Assembly: GCF_036894955.1 (NCBI RefSeq)
Contig: NZ_CP145905.1
Location: 5,161,001 to 5,225,000 of the forward strand
Reading direction: 5' to 3'
Source: Paenibacillus sp. KS-LC4
GTDB lineage: Bacteria; Bacillota; Bacilli; Paenibacillales; Paenibacillaceae
Length of the DNA stretch: 64,000 nucleotides
Made by a program: the position numbers and the translations under genes. Positions 49,047 to 58,041 of the stretch are shown one piece after another. Below the pieces are notes generated by a model. It did no database searches and was not told where the DNA came from. It saw only the letters and a list, made by a program, of their open reading frames with translations. The first letter of the stretch is position 1, and each line of letters opens with the position of its first letter.

Positions 49047-50141
49047 CTAGCCTTTCACCGAGCCGCCCAATAAGCCGCGGACGAAATATTTTTGCAGGGC
49101 GAAAAATACAGTTAGCGGCATCAGCATAGAGACGAACGCAGCTGCTGTCAGCAGATGCCAATCGCTGCCTCTTGACCCTACCATTGCGGCAATCCGCATC
49201 GACATGACCTGTACATCCGGCTGGCTGCCGATAAACACCAAGGATACTAAATAATCGTTCCATACCCATAAAAATTGGAAAATACCGATGGAGGCAATCG
49301 CTGGAACCGACAACGGCAAAATAAGCCTTGTGAAAATCGTAAAGTTCGACGCGCCATCCATAAATGCCGATTCGAACAAGTCCTTAGGCAGCTGGCTGAT
49401 GAACGTATACATAAAATAGATCGTCAGCGGCAGGCCGAAGCCGGTATGCGCAATCCAGATGCCGAGGTAGCTGCCGTTCAAACCAAGTGCGGTATAATCC
49501 TTCAAAATCGGGATGAGCGCAACCTGGAGCGGCACAACCAGCATCATAATGACCGCGACGAACATGGATCGACGCAGCGGAAACCGCAGCCAAGCAAATG
49601 CATAAGCGGCGAAGGTCGCGATCAGGATTGGAATAATCGTCGCTGGAATCGTCACAACTAGCGTATTGAGAAATGCTTTGGAGAGGCCTTCTCCCTTCTG
49701 CGCTCTTACCGTGCCGTCTGACTGCATAATTTCAAAGGTTTTGCCTGTCAGTACGCCATTATAGTTATCCAGCGTAAAATTCGAGTTCACCTTCCAGTCC
49801 GGCTGCTGCACCTGAATCGTGCGCGCCCGGCGATTTTCCCAGATGAGTCTGCTGCCATCCTGCGCGGTGACGCCAATACGCAGCTGATCATCGTCAAACA
49901 CCTCGCCATTAACCTCAATCGGCTGCCGTAAATCGGTTTCCTTCGGCAGCGTAATCGTCGATTGCGTAACATAATCGCGGTGTGGGAATACCGTCCACCA
50001 GCCCGTCTGCAAAATATCAACCGCAGGCCGGAAGGAGGAGACCAAGAGGCCTGCCGTCGGAATGAGCCAGATGAGGCAAATAAAAGCGAGTATGACGTTG
50101 ACGATGGTTTTCGACATCGTCTTTTTCCTTGTTCGCTTCAT
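49047..50141 (-). CDS. ABC sugar permease, AglG-like
   Basis: A 364-aa MalG-family permease. Six membrane helices; a large extracytoplasmic insert of about 120 residues after the first helix, typical of alpha-glucoside (AglG) transporters (VNGEVFDDDQLRIGV, then WENRRARTIQVQQPDW). The EAA loop is near FESAFMDGASNFTIFTRLILP and the C-terminal end is LLGGSVKG. The start ATG 50141 has GGGGGG in front and overlaps the upstream permease by one base. No ATPase gene is in the cluster, so a shared MsmX-type ATPase is likely. Confidence 0.88.
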   Translation of the reverse strand: MKRTRKKTMSKTIVNVILAFICLIWLIPTAGLLVSSFRPAVDILQTGWWTVFPHRDYVTQSTITLPKETDLRQPIEVNGEVFDDDQLRIGVTAQDGSRLIWENRRARTIQVQQPDWKVNSNFTLDNYNGVLTGKTFEIMQSDGTVRAQKGEGLSKAFLNTLVVTIPATIIPILIATFAAYAFAWLRFPLRRSMFVAVIMMLVVPLQVALIPILKDYTALGLNGSYLGIWIAHTGFGLPLTIYFMYTFISQLPKDLFESAFMDGASNFTIFTRLILPLSVPAIASIGIFQFLWVWNDYLVSLVFIGSQPDVQVMSMRIAAMVGSRGSDWHLLTAAAFVSMLMPLTVFFALQKYFVRGLLGGSVKG

Positions 50142-51223
50142 CAGAATCCCCCCTGTTTCCGGAACTGCCGCAAATTAATAATGATGACGGGAATGACAGC
50201 GATGAGCAGCACAATTGCCAGCGTTGCGCCGTAGCCGGCATTGCGATACATGAAAAACTGACGGTAAAACTGCGTCGCCACCACCTCGGTATCGTATTGC
50301 CCTCCCGTCATGACCATGACGACATCGAAAATCTTGAGCGTAAAGACAACAATTGTCGTTGATACGGACAAAATCGTCCCCGAAATCGCCGGTATAATGA
50401 TGCTGCGAAAAATACGAATTTCCCCTGCGCCGTCAATACGCGCCGCCTCAAGCATATCCTCCGGCACGCCCTTGAGCGCCGCCGAGAACAGTACCATCGC
50501 AAATCCCGTCTGCATCCAAATCAGTATGGCGACCAGGAAGAGATTGTTCCAGGGCTGAAGCATGCTGGTAAATGCCTGCGCTTCCCCTCCGAAGGCTACC
50601 ACGATCGCATTGAGCAGACCAATCTGCTCATCTCCCGGCTTGTAGAAATAAATAAACTTCCAAATAACCCCGGCAGCCACGAAGGAAATCGCCATCGGCA
50701 TGAAGATTATGCCCTTCGCCAGCTTCTCGAAGCTGCTGCGATCAGCGAGCACGGCAATGAGCAAACCTAAGATGATGCAGGCAGTAGCGCCAAAAGCGAC
50801 CCATATCAAATTGTTGCGCAGCGCGGTAAGCAGCAAGCGGTTCGTGAAAATGGCGGCATAATTGGAAAGCCCCACAAACTTCTCCGTACCCGCATCCATA
50901 AGACTCATATATAAGGTGCGCAGCGTCGGGATAAGCAGCAGCCAGCCGAGCAGCAACGCAGCAGGTCCTACGAAAATAAAGGGCTGGATGCGTCGCTTCC
51001 AGATGTCCGAATATTGCTCCACTGCCCAGTTAAACGACCAATAAATCGAATAAACGCCCAGCACTCCCCAAATGATAGCAAGCAAAGCATATAAGACAGA
51101 TGGCAAATTCGTATCGCGCAGGAATAAGTAAATGCCTGAATGTATAATCGCATTTACGAGCACGACAGCCAGAGTAACGGCAACGTTTCGCGACTTGCTC
51201 GTTTTTGGCGTGGAAGCTAGCAT
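50141..51223 (-). CDS. ABC sugar permease, AglF-like
   Basis: A 360-aa MalF-family permease with about eight helices. The EAA motif is EDMLEAARIDGAGEIRIFRSIIIP. The C-terminal helix is YGATLAIVLLIAVIPVIIINL. The long N-terminal part (two helices before the core) is as in AglF/MalF. It follows the binding-protein gene by 26 bases and overlaps the AglG-like gene. ATG 51223 with GGAGG. Confidence 0.88.
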   Translation of the reverse strand: MLASTPKTSKSRNVAVTLAVVLVNAIIHSGIYLFLRDTNLPSVLYALLAIIWGVLGVYSIYWSFNWAVEQYSDIWKRRIQPFIFVGPAALLLGWLLLIPTLRTLYMSLMDAGTEKFVGLSNYAAIFTNRLLLTALRNNLIWVAFGATACIILGLLIAVLADRSSFEKLAKGIIFMPMAISFVAAGVIWKFIYFYKPGDEQIGLLNAIVVAFGGEAQAFTSMLQPWNNLFLVAILIWMQTGFAMVLFSAALKGVPEDMLEAARIDGAGEIRIFRSIIIPAISGTILSVSTTIVVFTLKIFDVVMVMTGGQYDTEVVATQFYRQFFMYRNAGYGATLAIVLLIAVIPVIIINLRQFRKQGGF

Positions 51224-51249
51224 GGCCCAGCCCCTCCTTCAATTAAGAT

Positions 51250-52695
51250 TTAATTATTAAAGCCAGACTGAATTTCTTTAAGCGCGCCGTCCAAATCAAC
51301 GGTTCCGCTAATATAGTCCGTCGTTCCTTTCCAGAACGTGCCTGCTCCTACCGAACCAGGCATGAGATCAGATCCATCAAAGCGCAGCGTCGAGGCGTTT
51401 TTCACGAGCTCGCCCATTCTGCGCTCGACATCTGTCGGATACCAATCCAGGCTTGCATCATTCATTGGCGCGATTATGCCACCCGACTGCACCCAGGTCT
51501 TAATAGATTCGCCTGTCGTGAAAAACTCCATAACGGCGCGCACTTCCGGACGGTCGTTATGCATCGCATACAAATCACCTGCAACAAGCACGGGGTCACC
51601 ATAAGCCTCATCAATCGACGGCAAGTAGAACCAGTCATAATCTTCACCCGATTTCAACCCTTCAGGGAAAAAGCTTGTAATAAAGCTGGCTTGGCGATGC
51701 AGCCATGCTTTAGGCGGATGATCAAACATCGGTGTAACCGAATCCCCGAATGCAGTCGTTACGATCGACTTGCGCCCACCGTAAACATAGTCGTCGTTCA
51801 GCCAAATTTGCGACAGCTTCTCGAATGCATTTTTAACAATAGGATCTGTAAATGGCAGCTCGCCTTTTACCCACTTATCATAGTTTTCCGGTGTTGTCGT
51901 GCGCAGCATGATGTCTTCAATCCAGTCGGTTGCGGGCCACCCGGTTGCCGCTCCGCTTTCGATGCCAATTGCCCATGCCGGATCGCCGTCAGCGGCAATT
52001 TGCTCCGTGAGCGCCAGCAGCTCATCCCAAGTGTTAGGTACGGTATAACCCGCATCATCAAATTCTTTCTTTGGATACCAGACGAGGCTTTTCACGCTGC
52101 TGCGATTCCATACGCCGGCCATTATAGGTCCACTCGGCCCTTCCATCGTCGCCATATCCAGCCAGCTTTGATTGTAGTTGCTCTTTAGCTTATCGGTATC
52201 CAAAAATTGCGACACATCGATAACCTTGCCCGATTTCACGAAATTAGCAAGCAGGCCTGGCTGTGGGAAGTCGGAAATATCCGGCGCATTGCCGCCGTCG
52301 ATTCGAATGGAAATGGTCGCCTCGAATTCCTTTGAGCCTTCATATTGAATATCAATGCCCGTTTGCTCCTCAAACGCCTTAATGCTCTCCTCGAATTTCA
52401 CTTGGTCCACATCAACGAATGGACCAAACATAGATACCTTCGTTCCTTTGTAGTTGCCGGCAAGCGCCTGCTCCAGCGGCGAACCGTCCGCGTTTCCTTC
52501 CGGCTCCTTCGTAGCCTCCGCACTAGCCTCCGGTGTAGCTGTTGCTGCCGCTCCCTCGCTTGGAGTGCTATTGCTGCCGCCGCTTCCGCTGCTGCAAGCA
52601 GCTACGAGCAGCGCCATAATTAGAACCATGCTCAGCATGAGCGTGTGACCAAACTTAAATGGCTTTTTCAAAAGACCCATCCCCTTATCGTTCAT
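51250..52695 (-). CDS. Sugar ABC transporter substrate-binding lipoprotein, AglE-like
   Basis: A 481-aa lipoprotein: signal with lipobox LVAAC (Cys about 35), Ser/Thr/Glu-rich linker (about 36-75), then a type I sugar-binding domain (KVSMFGPFVDVDQVKFEESI and on). ABC partners downstream resemble AglF and AglG, so an alpha-glucoside is the likely substrate. The start is doubtful: ATG 52695 has no clear ribosome site, and GGGG lies just before a later ATG. A cre-like site is at 52864-52877 upstream, and a LacI gene precedes it. Confidence 0.85.
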   Translation of the reverse strand: MNDKGMGLLKKPFKFGHTLMLSMVLIMALLVAACSSGSGGSNSTPSEGAAATATPEASAEATKEPEGNADGSPLEQALAGNYKGTKVSMFGPFVDVDQVKFEESIKAFEEQTGIDIQYEGSKEFEATISIRIDGGNAPDISDFPQPGLLANFVKSGKVIDVSQFLDTDKLKSNYNQSWLDMATMEGPSGPIMAGVWNRSSVKSLVWYPKKEFDDAGYTVPNTWDELLALTEQIAADGDPAWAIGIESGAATGWPATDWIEDIMLRTTTPENYDKWVKGELPFTDPIVKNAFEKLSQIWLNDDYVYGGRKSIVTTAFGDSVTPMFDHPPKAWLHRQASFITSFFPEGLKSGEDYDWFYLPSIDEAYGDPVLVAGDLYAMHNDRPEVRAVMEFFTTGESIKTWVQSGGIIAPMNDASLDWYPTDVERRMGELVKNASTLRFDGSDLMPGSVGAGTFWKGTTDYISGTVDLDGALKEIQSGFNN

Positions 52696-52863
52696 AGTCA
52701 AGTGAATCGAAAGTCATTCTCGTTGATGAACGTTCGCCGCATGATGTACGTTTACAGGTTGTAAGTCGTTCATAGAAGCTATGTTCATAGCGTAATGTTG
52801 CATCACCCCCTTCAAGCTTGAAGCGAAATGAAATTGCAAATAATACCCTTGCTCCGCTTAAAA

Positions 52864-52877
52864 TGAATGCGCTTACA
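52864..52877. promoter_or_regulatory. cre (CcpA) site
   Basis: TGAATGCGCTTACA, 12 of 14 positions of the palindromic cre type TGAAAGCGCTTTCA, between the LacI gene and the binding-protein gene. It suggests catabolite repression of the transporter, or a LacI-family operator. Confidence 0.6.
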
Positions 52878-52933
52878 TCAAACGTATTCAGCAAATGCAT
52901 CGCAGGTGACAACTACAGCGAACAAACATCAGC

Positions 52934-53977
52934 CTAAGCTTCCTTATGCACAATGCTTTGGAGTCGAGCATGAGGCGCAGGCAGCGTCGATTCTCTGATA
53001 ATTAACTCGTGAGGAAGCCATTCTCTTAGCACGGCAGCTTCTCTTCCTTCGAGCTGCTCATGCATTTTTTCTACAGCTCTCCAGCCAATCGCATACATGG
53101 GCTGGGCAATCGTCGTCAGCTTCGGTATCGTCATCCAAGACATGCGCTGGTTGTCAAAGCCTACAACGGAAACTTGATCGGGAACACGGATTCCACGATC
53201 ATTCAGGCAGGAAATAACGCCCATTGCAAATTCATCGGAGCAAGCAAATACAGCAGTTAGGTGTGGGTGTCGGTCGAATAAGCGAGAGGTGGCTGCATAT
53301 GCTTCTTCAAACCAGTGTGTTGCAAACTCTACGTAGTCTGCACAATGATGGAGGTTGTTTTGTTCGAGAGCCCGGACGAAGCCGTCATGGCGGGTCTGAC
53401 CTGAGATGGGGTCGGGCAGCGTGAAGCAGATGAGGCCAATATGCTGATGCCCTTGTTCGATTAAATAATTGACCGCTTCAAAAGCAGCGGCCTCCTCGTC
53501 AATCTTAACGGATGGAAGTTCGTATTCGAAAGACACGGTTGACACAAGCACGACCGGATAGCCGCAAGCTTGCATCGTTTCGTAATATTGGCTTTGGACA
53601 TAATCGCTGACGAACAATAAGCCGTCGACCTGCTGCTTGTTCAACGTATCCAGATAAGTAATCGTTCGCTCTGGCAACCGGTCCGTATTGCAAATCATCA
53701 AATTGTAGCCAAGCTGCTTAGCCGCATCCTCCATGCCGCGAATAATTTCGCCAAAATAAGCGTTGCGGATGTCGGGAATGAGAACACCAAGCATTTGCGA
53801 CCTTTTGAATATAAGACCTCGGGCCAGCGCATTCGGATGAAAATTCAAGCTTTCAATCGCTTCTAGCACACGCTGTCGCTTATCCCTCGTGACCGATTCC
53901 GGCGCATTCATGACACGGGAAACGGTGCTGATGGATACGTTAGCCATTCTAGCAACGTCACGGATCGTAGGCTTCAT
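52934..53977 (-). CDS. LacI family transcriptional regulator of the alpha-glucoside locus
   Basis: A 347-aa repressor with N-terminal helix-turn-helix PTIRDVARMANVSISTVSRV and hinge LNFHPNALARGL, then a periplasmic-binding-protein-like effector domain (MLGVLIPDIRNAYFGEIIRG; PSVKIDEEAAAFEAVNYLIE; SVVGFDNQRMSWMTIPKLTT). The ATG at 53977 is chosen because LacI proteins begin right before the first helix; the longer frame adds 76 residues of non-family sequence. Transporter genes lie directly downstream. Confidence 0.9.
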   Translation of the reverse strand: MKPTIRDVARMANVSISTVSRVMNAPESVTRDKRQRVLEAIESLNFHPNALARGLIFKRSQMLGVLIPDIRNAYFGEIIRGMEDAAKQLGYNLMICNTDRLPERTITYLDTLNKQQVDGLLFVSDYVQSQYYETMQACGYPVVLVSTVSFEYELPSVKIDEEAAAFEAVNYLIEQGHQHIGLICFTLPDPISGQTRHDGFVRALEQNNLHHCADYVEFATHWFEEAYAATSRLFDRHPHLTAVFACSDEFAMGVISCLNDRGIRVPDQVSVVGFDNQRMSWMTIPKLTTIAQPMYAIGWRAVEKMHEQLEGREAAVLREWLPHELIIRESTLPAPHARLQSIVHKEA

Positions 53978-54005
53978 CGCCAAACCATCCTTTATTTTCT
54001 TTTTT

Positions 54006-54021
54006 TTGAAAACCTTTTCAA
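54006..54021. promoter_or_regulatory. Candidate operator upstream of the LacI gene
   Basis: TTGAAAA-CC-TTTTCAA (16 bases, perfect 7-base arms), 29 bases before the lacI-type start; possible autoregulation. Confidence 0.4.
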
Positions 54022-54059
54022 CGTCATTATAATGGCTAAAATATCCTTTGGCAACCGTT

Positions 54060-54869
54060 TTATTTGGGGAGCTTCGAAAGCCAAGCGTCGATTGCAGCTG
54101 CCACCTTGTCCGCTTGCTCGGAAGCCGATATCGTCGCATCGTTGTCGCCGGACTGCTTGCCGTATGTACCGAAGCCGCCATGATTGCCGCCCTCGATCGA
54201 CACATATTCGGTCCGCTCCGCAGGCAAATTTTTCTTGGACTGCTCCCAGGTTTCCTTGTTCAGCACAGCATCCAGCGTCCCCGTAATTTGCAGTACTGCC
54301 AGCTTGCTGCCGCTCAAATCAGCGCCGTCATCGGCATATGCGCCCATGAAAAAGATGCCGGCCAGCTTATTCGGATTCTCTGCCGCATATCTCGCAGCAA
54401 ATGCACCGCCAAGCGAATGCCCGCCGATCACATAGCTTTCTTCTGGATGCTCCGCTATGTATTCATCTGCGCGGTTCTGCGCAGTAAGCGCCAAGTTCAA
54501 TGGCATTGACGCCACATAAACGCGATGTCCAGCCTCTGCCAGGCGCCGTGCAAGCGGTGCGTAGCTCTCTGGCTTCACCAGCCCTCCTGGATAAAAAATA
54601 ATATTAGGCAAAAGCAACTCCTTGCCCGCTTCCGGCTCAAAACGGTAACCATGCTTAAGCTCACTTACCTGAACAGAGCCGTCGCTTTTCAGCGCGGTGA
54701 GCGCTTCTTCCAGCGGACTATACGTCTTCGCCTGTATAAATAGGAATAGCGCCAGGATCAGAACTATGACGACAATGGCTGCCCATAACAGCACTCGCTT
54801 CCAAGGAAAACGGCGTCCACGCGAATGACGGGATATCGAGATTGCATTTGAACCATAATCCATTACCAT
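54060..54869 (-). CDS. Membrane-anchored alpha/beta hydrolase
   Basis: A 269-aa protein: basic N-terminus, one membrane helix (about 28-45, VLLWAAIVVIVLILALFLFI), then a dienelactone-hydrolase-like domain with nucleophile elbow YVIGGHSLGGAFAARYAAEN, acid ITGTLDAVLN and histidine SIEGGNHGGFGTYG. The catalytic part is likely outside the membrane. Substrate unknown. The ATG at 54869 with AAAGGAG is preferred over ATG 54887, which overlaps that ribosome site. Confidence 0.83.
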   Translation of the reverse strand: MVMDYGSNAISISRHSRGRRFPWKRVLLWAAIVVIVLILALFLFIQAKTYSPLEEALTALKSDGSVQVSELKHGYRFEPEAGKELLLPNIIFYPGGLVKPESYAPLARRLAEAGHRVYVASMPLNLALTAQNRADEYIAEHPEESYVIGGHSLGGAFAARYAAENPNKLAGIFFMGAYADDGADLSGSKLAVLQITGTLDAVLNKETWEQSKKNLPAERTEYVSIEGGNHGGFGTYGKQSGDNDATISASEQADKVAAAIDAWLSKLPK

Positions 54870-54889
54870 TTCAAATCTCCTTTCCATTC

Positions 54890-54936
54890 AAGCCTAATCG
54901 GATGGCAGCATCCTTTGCCGCCATCCGATTAGGCTT
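54890..54936. terminator. Terminator between AAA ATPase and hydrolase genes
   Basis: AAGCCTAATCGGATGGC (54890-54906) pairs exactly with 54920-54936; 17-bp stem. Confidence 0.85.
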
Positions 54937-54957
54937 GTTCGTTTCACTCAAGCACGC

Positions 54958-56241
54958 TTAAAGCGTTTGAAAGCCCACTTGCTTTTGTCCTTTATCTGCC
55001 ATCCATACTCCGCGGCGATCCTTGTCAAAGTCTGTTTTCAGCTCTTCAATGACCCGCTTCAAATCTACACTCTGCTCGTAGTGCTTCTGAAGCGCCGCGG
55101 ATACATACAGCTCATTTAGCTGGGCAAACGAGAAGCCATCCGTTATTAACGCTGCTTCCTCCATAAGTCCATCCGCATCCTCTGCGAGTCTTCCGAACCC
55201 TTTGCGCTGCAAATAGGCAAGCCGCAGCTCTTTATCAGGCAGCTTCATTTCATAAGCCCGGTCGAAGCGGCCTGCGCGGTTCATGAGCGCCGGATCAATT
55301 TTTTCTGGATAATTCGTCGTGCCGATTAGAAACAGCCCTTCACGGGATGTTGCTCCGTCGAGCGTATTCAGAAAGAAGGAGCGTGCCGACTCCGGCATCG
55401 AATCAATATCCTCAATCACGAGAATCATCGGCGCCATTTTCATCGCGGCGGAAAACACCTGTTGAATCGAATCGCTCGTCGTATACTCCGTAATTTGCCA
55501 GTAGGCGACAGGAGCCTCTACGCTGCCTGCGATTGATTTTACAAGCGTCGTCTTGCCATTTCCCGGCTTGCCATACAGGAGAATACCTCTTTTATACGGC
55601 ACGTTATAGGTTTGGAAAAACTCGCGATCTCGAGAGAAAAACTCATCAATGGAACGGTAAATTTGCTGCTTCAAGGATTCGCTCATCATCACCTCGTCGC
55701 GTTCTACCATTCGCGTGATTTGCTCCTTGCTGCGCTCAAACCCTTCCTTCGTATCGGTAAAAATCGTCACGCGACGCTCGCTAAGCTGCCTCGCCTGCAT
55801 CGCTTCGAGAAAAGCACGCATCGCCTCATCATTTTTCGCAAAAATAATATCTTCCGTGTTCAGGCCATACTGGCGCAAAAAAGGAATACGGGCAAACGCT
55901 ACCTCATATTCGGGATAAGAAATAACATTATTGCGAAGCGAAGGATTGATCCGGTAATTGGCTTCAGACTTCGAATCCTCGAAACGAAAGGAGCGATCCT
56001 CCACCAAGTCGTAGATAGCAGCCTCCCGCTTTACACCTTCGTATCCACTCGCGAGATCGTCCGAAACCCAGTCCCACACATCGTCCCCGTCATCCTGCAT
56101 GTACAGCTGCATAGGTGAGCCGAAGGCTTCCTCGAGCATGCTCTTAATCGTCTGGACGGCCGTTGCATAATTGAAATAATCATCAGTGGATTGGCCTGCT
56201 TCTGCTTTGAAAATATAAGGTTTATACGTTTTGGTAATCAT
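54958..56241 (-). CDS. AAA family ATPase (BCS1/FtsH-like core)
   Basis: A 427-aa protein. An N-terminal domain of about 200 residues, not recognised, is followed by an AAA module: Walker A YGKPGNGKTTLVKS (about 223-236), Walker B APMILVIEDIDSMPE (about 271-285), sensor 1 LFLIGTTN and arginine-finger area NRAGRFDRAYEM. No membrane helix or protease domain is seen, so it is not FtsH. It may remodel a protein or nucleic-acid partner. Single gene with its own terminator. Confidence 0.85.
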   Translation of the reverse strand: MITKTYKPYIFKAEAGQSTDDYFNYATAVQTIKSMLEEAFGSPMQLYMQDDGDDVWDWVSDDLASGYEGVKREAAIYDLVEDRSFRFEDSKSEANYRINPSLRNNVISYPEYEVAFARIPFLRQYGLNTEDIIFAKNDEAMRAFLEAMQARQLSERRVTIFTDTKEGFERSKEQITRMVERDEVMMSESLKQQIYRSIDEFFSRDREFFQTYNVPYKRGILLYGKPGNGKTTLVKSIAGSVEAPVAYWQITEYTTSDSIQQVFSAAMKMAPMILVIEDIDSMPESARSFFLNTLDGATSREGLFLIGTTNYPEKIDPALMNRAGRFDRAYEMKLPDKELRLAYLQRKGFGRLAEDADGLMEEAALITDGFSFAQLNELYVSAALQKHYEQSVDLKRVIEELKTDFDKDRRGVWMADKGQKQVGFQTL

Positions 56242-56325
56242 AAATGGGGCATTATCTCCTTTAAAATAGGAATATAGAGAAAGTAGGGCGAGCTCCTATA
56301 CTTCCTAATCATATAAACCAAAAAA

Positions 56326-56350
56326 GACCGCAAGCCATCAGCCTACGGTC
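56326..56350 (-). terminator. Terminator downstream of the serine hydrolase region
   Basis: GACCG/CGGTC-based hairpin with wobble pairs and TTTTTT on the minus strand, 188 bases after the serine hydrolase stop. Confidence 0.6.
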
Positions 56351-56426
56351 CTCCTGCATATGAAGAGGAGCTGCCTGCGGCAGCGGCCTATCATAAATAA
56401 GCCACCTATTCTCTTCATGCTTATGC

Positions 56427-56483
56427 TTAAAACGGCCCGTAGAGGCCCATGGACATTATACGGCTATGAAACAAACGCTTCAT
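56427..56483 (-). CDS. Possible 18-aa peptide
   Basis: MKRLFHSRIMSMGLYGPF, with GGGAGG at good spacing before the ATG at 56483, between the serine hydrolase gene and its terminator. The frame is too short to judge. A second 18-codon frame with AGGTGG in front follows it on the same strand. Confidence 0.2.
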   Translation of the reverse strand: MKRLFHSRIMSMGLYGPF

Positions 56484-56537
56484 GACTAAGGCCTCCCTTC
56501 TCCGCAGCTTCAAGTTTAATAGAATAGTTGTCAAATG

Positions 56538-58016
56538 CTAGTTTGAAAGCCGTTCGCCAGCAAGCTCTCCATGACGGTTTACAAAATCAAAATGCTTGTA
56601 GGCGATTGTAATACGTTCGCCGCTGAAGGTGCAAATAACCTCGTCATGATAAGGTGTAAAGACGCGGCAAATATCGAAAACCAGCGTATCGCTGCTTAGC
56701 CAGGTCGCGCGGGCTGCTACGGCTTCATTAGCCAGCTCATTGCCATAATACCATTGTTGATGACCGGAGTCCAGACGATGACTCCCCGCCGCATCGCTCC
56801 ACAATAAAGTTGTCACTTCTCTGCCAAATATCAGGCAAAGCTCCGTGACCCCATCCTCATTTTGCTCCACCTTATAATGAATTGTTCCCTCGGCAAACAG
56901 CGGGCGCGGGTGCCCAGTGCGCTCTAGCAGGACTAGGCTGCCCAGCTTCTCCCGCAAGCACGCAAGCTCAGCTTCATTCTCAGGCAGCGAGCTTGGCAGC
57001 ATGGCTGGCAGCAGATGCTCCCAGATTAAGTCCAGCACTAGCTGCATGTCCTGTACGCCGCTGTTGATCGCAATGACGGCATCCTGCCCGGGCAGAACGA
57101 CACAAAATTGCCCGAAAGCTCCATCGCCTCTATAGGCGCCATGTCTGCATCTCCAAAATTGATAGCCATAGCCCTGTTGCCAATCAGTGCCGGAGCCTGT
57201 TACGACCTCGCCATGATTGATGTTGTCTATTTGCTTGGCAGTCGCCTGCTCTATCCATTCGGCGGAAATGATGCGTTTGCCATTAAACATGCCTTTATCC
57301 AGCAGCATTTGGCCAAAACGCGCCCAATCCTCGGTTTTCAGCCTGGCTCCCCAGCCCCCGGTAGCTTCTCCGTTAGGCGCTGAATCCCACACCGGACGCT
57401 CAATACCAAGCGGCTCGAACAGCCGCGGCATCAAATAATCAGGAAGAGCAAGGCCGCTTACCCGCTGTACAAGAGCTGACAGCATATGGCTCGCCCCACT
57501 GTTGTAGAGGAAAAACGAGCCTGGCTCACGCTCAATCGGCTGCTCGAAAAATCCTTTTATCCAATTGCGGTCAGAACGATCGCCTACCTTGGGGGTGACA
57601 TGATCAGACAACCAGGATTGAAACATATCAAAGCGTGCCGTATCCTTCGTATGTCCGGTAGACATCGTGAGCAAGTGGCGTATTTTAAGCCCGCCCATAT
57701 TGGCTTTGATCGCCTCAGTCGCTTCCTCGGGAAAATAGTCCAGCACCGCATCCTCCACGGAAAGCAGACCTTCTTCCACCGCGAAGCCAATCGCCATGGA
57801 GCTCAAGCTTTTAGTCAACGAATAAGCGATGTGCTGCCGATCTGCCTGATAGGGCGTCCACCAGCCTTCGGCTACGACATGCCCATGTCGAATCATCATC
57901 AAGCCATGCAGATCCAAATGATTATCCGCAATGCCTGCCAAAAAAGAACGAATAGCTGTCGAGCTTATTCCCTGACTTTCCGGTGTTGCACGAGGTAATT
58001 CGTAAGTATTCTGCAT
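56538..58016 (-). CDS. Serine hydrolase of the class C beta-lactamase fold
   Basis: A 492-aa protein with SxxK motif in AYSLTKSLSSMAIG (nucleophile Ser about 68), YxN-like YNSGASHM and a late domain (about 360-490) of beta character. Such EstB/AmpC-like enzymes are esterases or peptidases; true beta-lactamase activity is not implied. No signal peptide, so probably cytoplasmic. ATG 58016 with AGGAG. It lies 25 bases downstream of the ROK kinase gene. Confidence 0.86.
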   Translation of the reverse strand: MQNTYELPRATPESQGISSTAIRSFLAGIADNHLDLHGLMMIRHGHVVAEGWWTPYQADRQHIAYSLTKSLSSMAIGFAVEEGLLSVEDAVLDYFPEEATEAIKANMGGLKIRHLLTMSTGHTKDTARFDMFQSWLSDHVTPKVGDRSDRNWIKGFFEQPIEREPGSFFLYNSGASHMLSALVQRVSGLALPDYLMPRLFEPLGIERPVWDSAPNGEATGGWGARLKTEDWARFGQMLLDKGMFNGKRIISAEWIEQATAKQIDNINHGEVVTGSGTDWQQGYGYQFWRCRHGAYRGDGAFGQFCVVLPGQDAVIAINSGVQDMQLVLDLIWEHLLPAMLPSSLPENEAELACLREKLGSLVLLERTGHPRPLFAEGTIHYKVEQNEDGVTELCLIFGREVTTLLWSDAAGSHRLDSGHQQWYYGNELANEAVAARATWLSSDTLVFDICRVFTPYHDEVICTFSGERITIAYKHFDFVNRHGELAGERLSN

Positions 58017-58041
58017 GGTCGTCTCCTCTTAAAAGGACTAA

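Noticed and set aside
56538-58016. Beta-lactamase resistance gene
   Set aside because: It has the class C fold and SxxK motif but no signal peptide and extra C-terminal domain, as in esterase-type relatives; there is no sign of resistance function.
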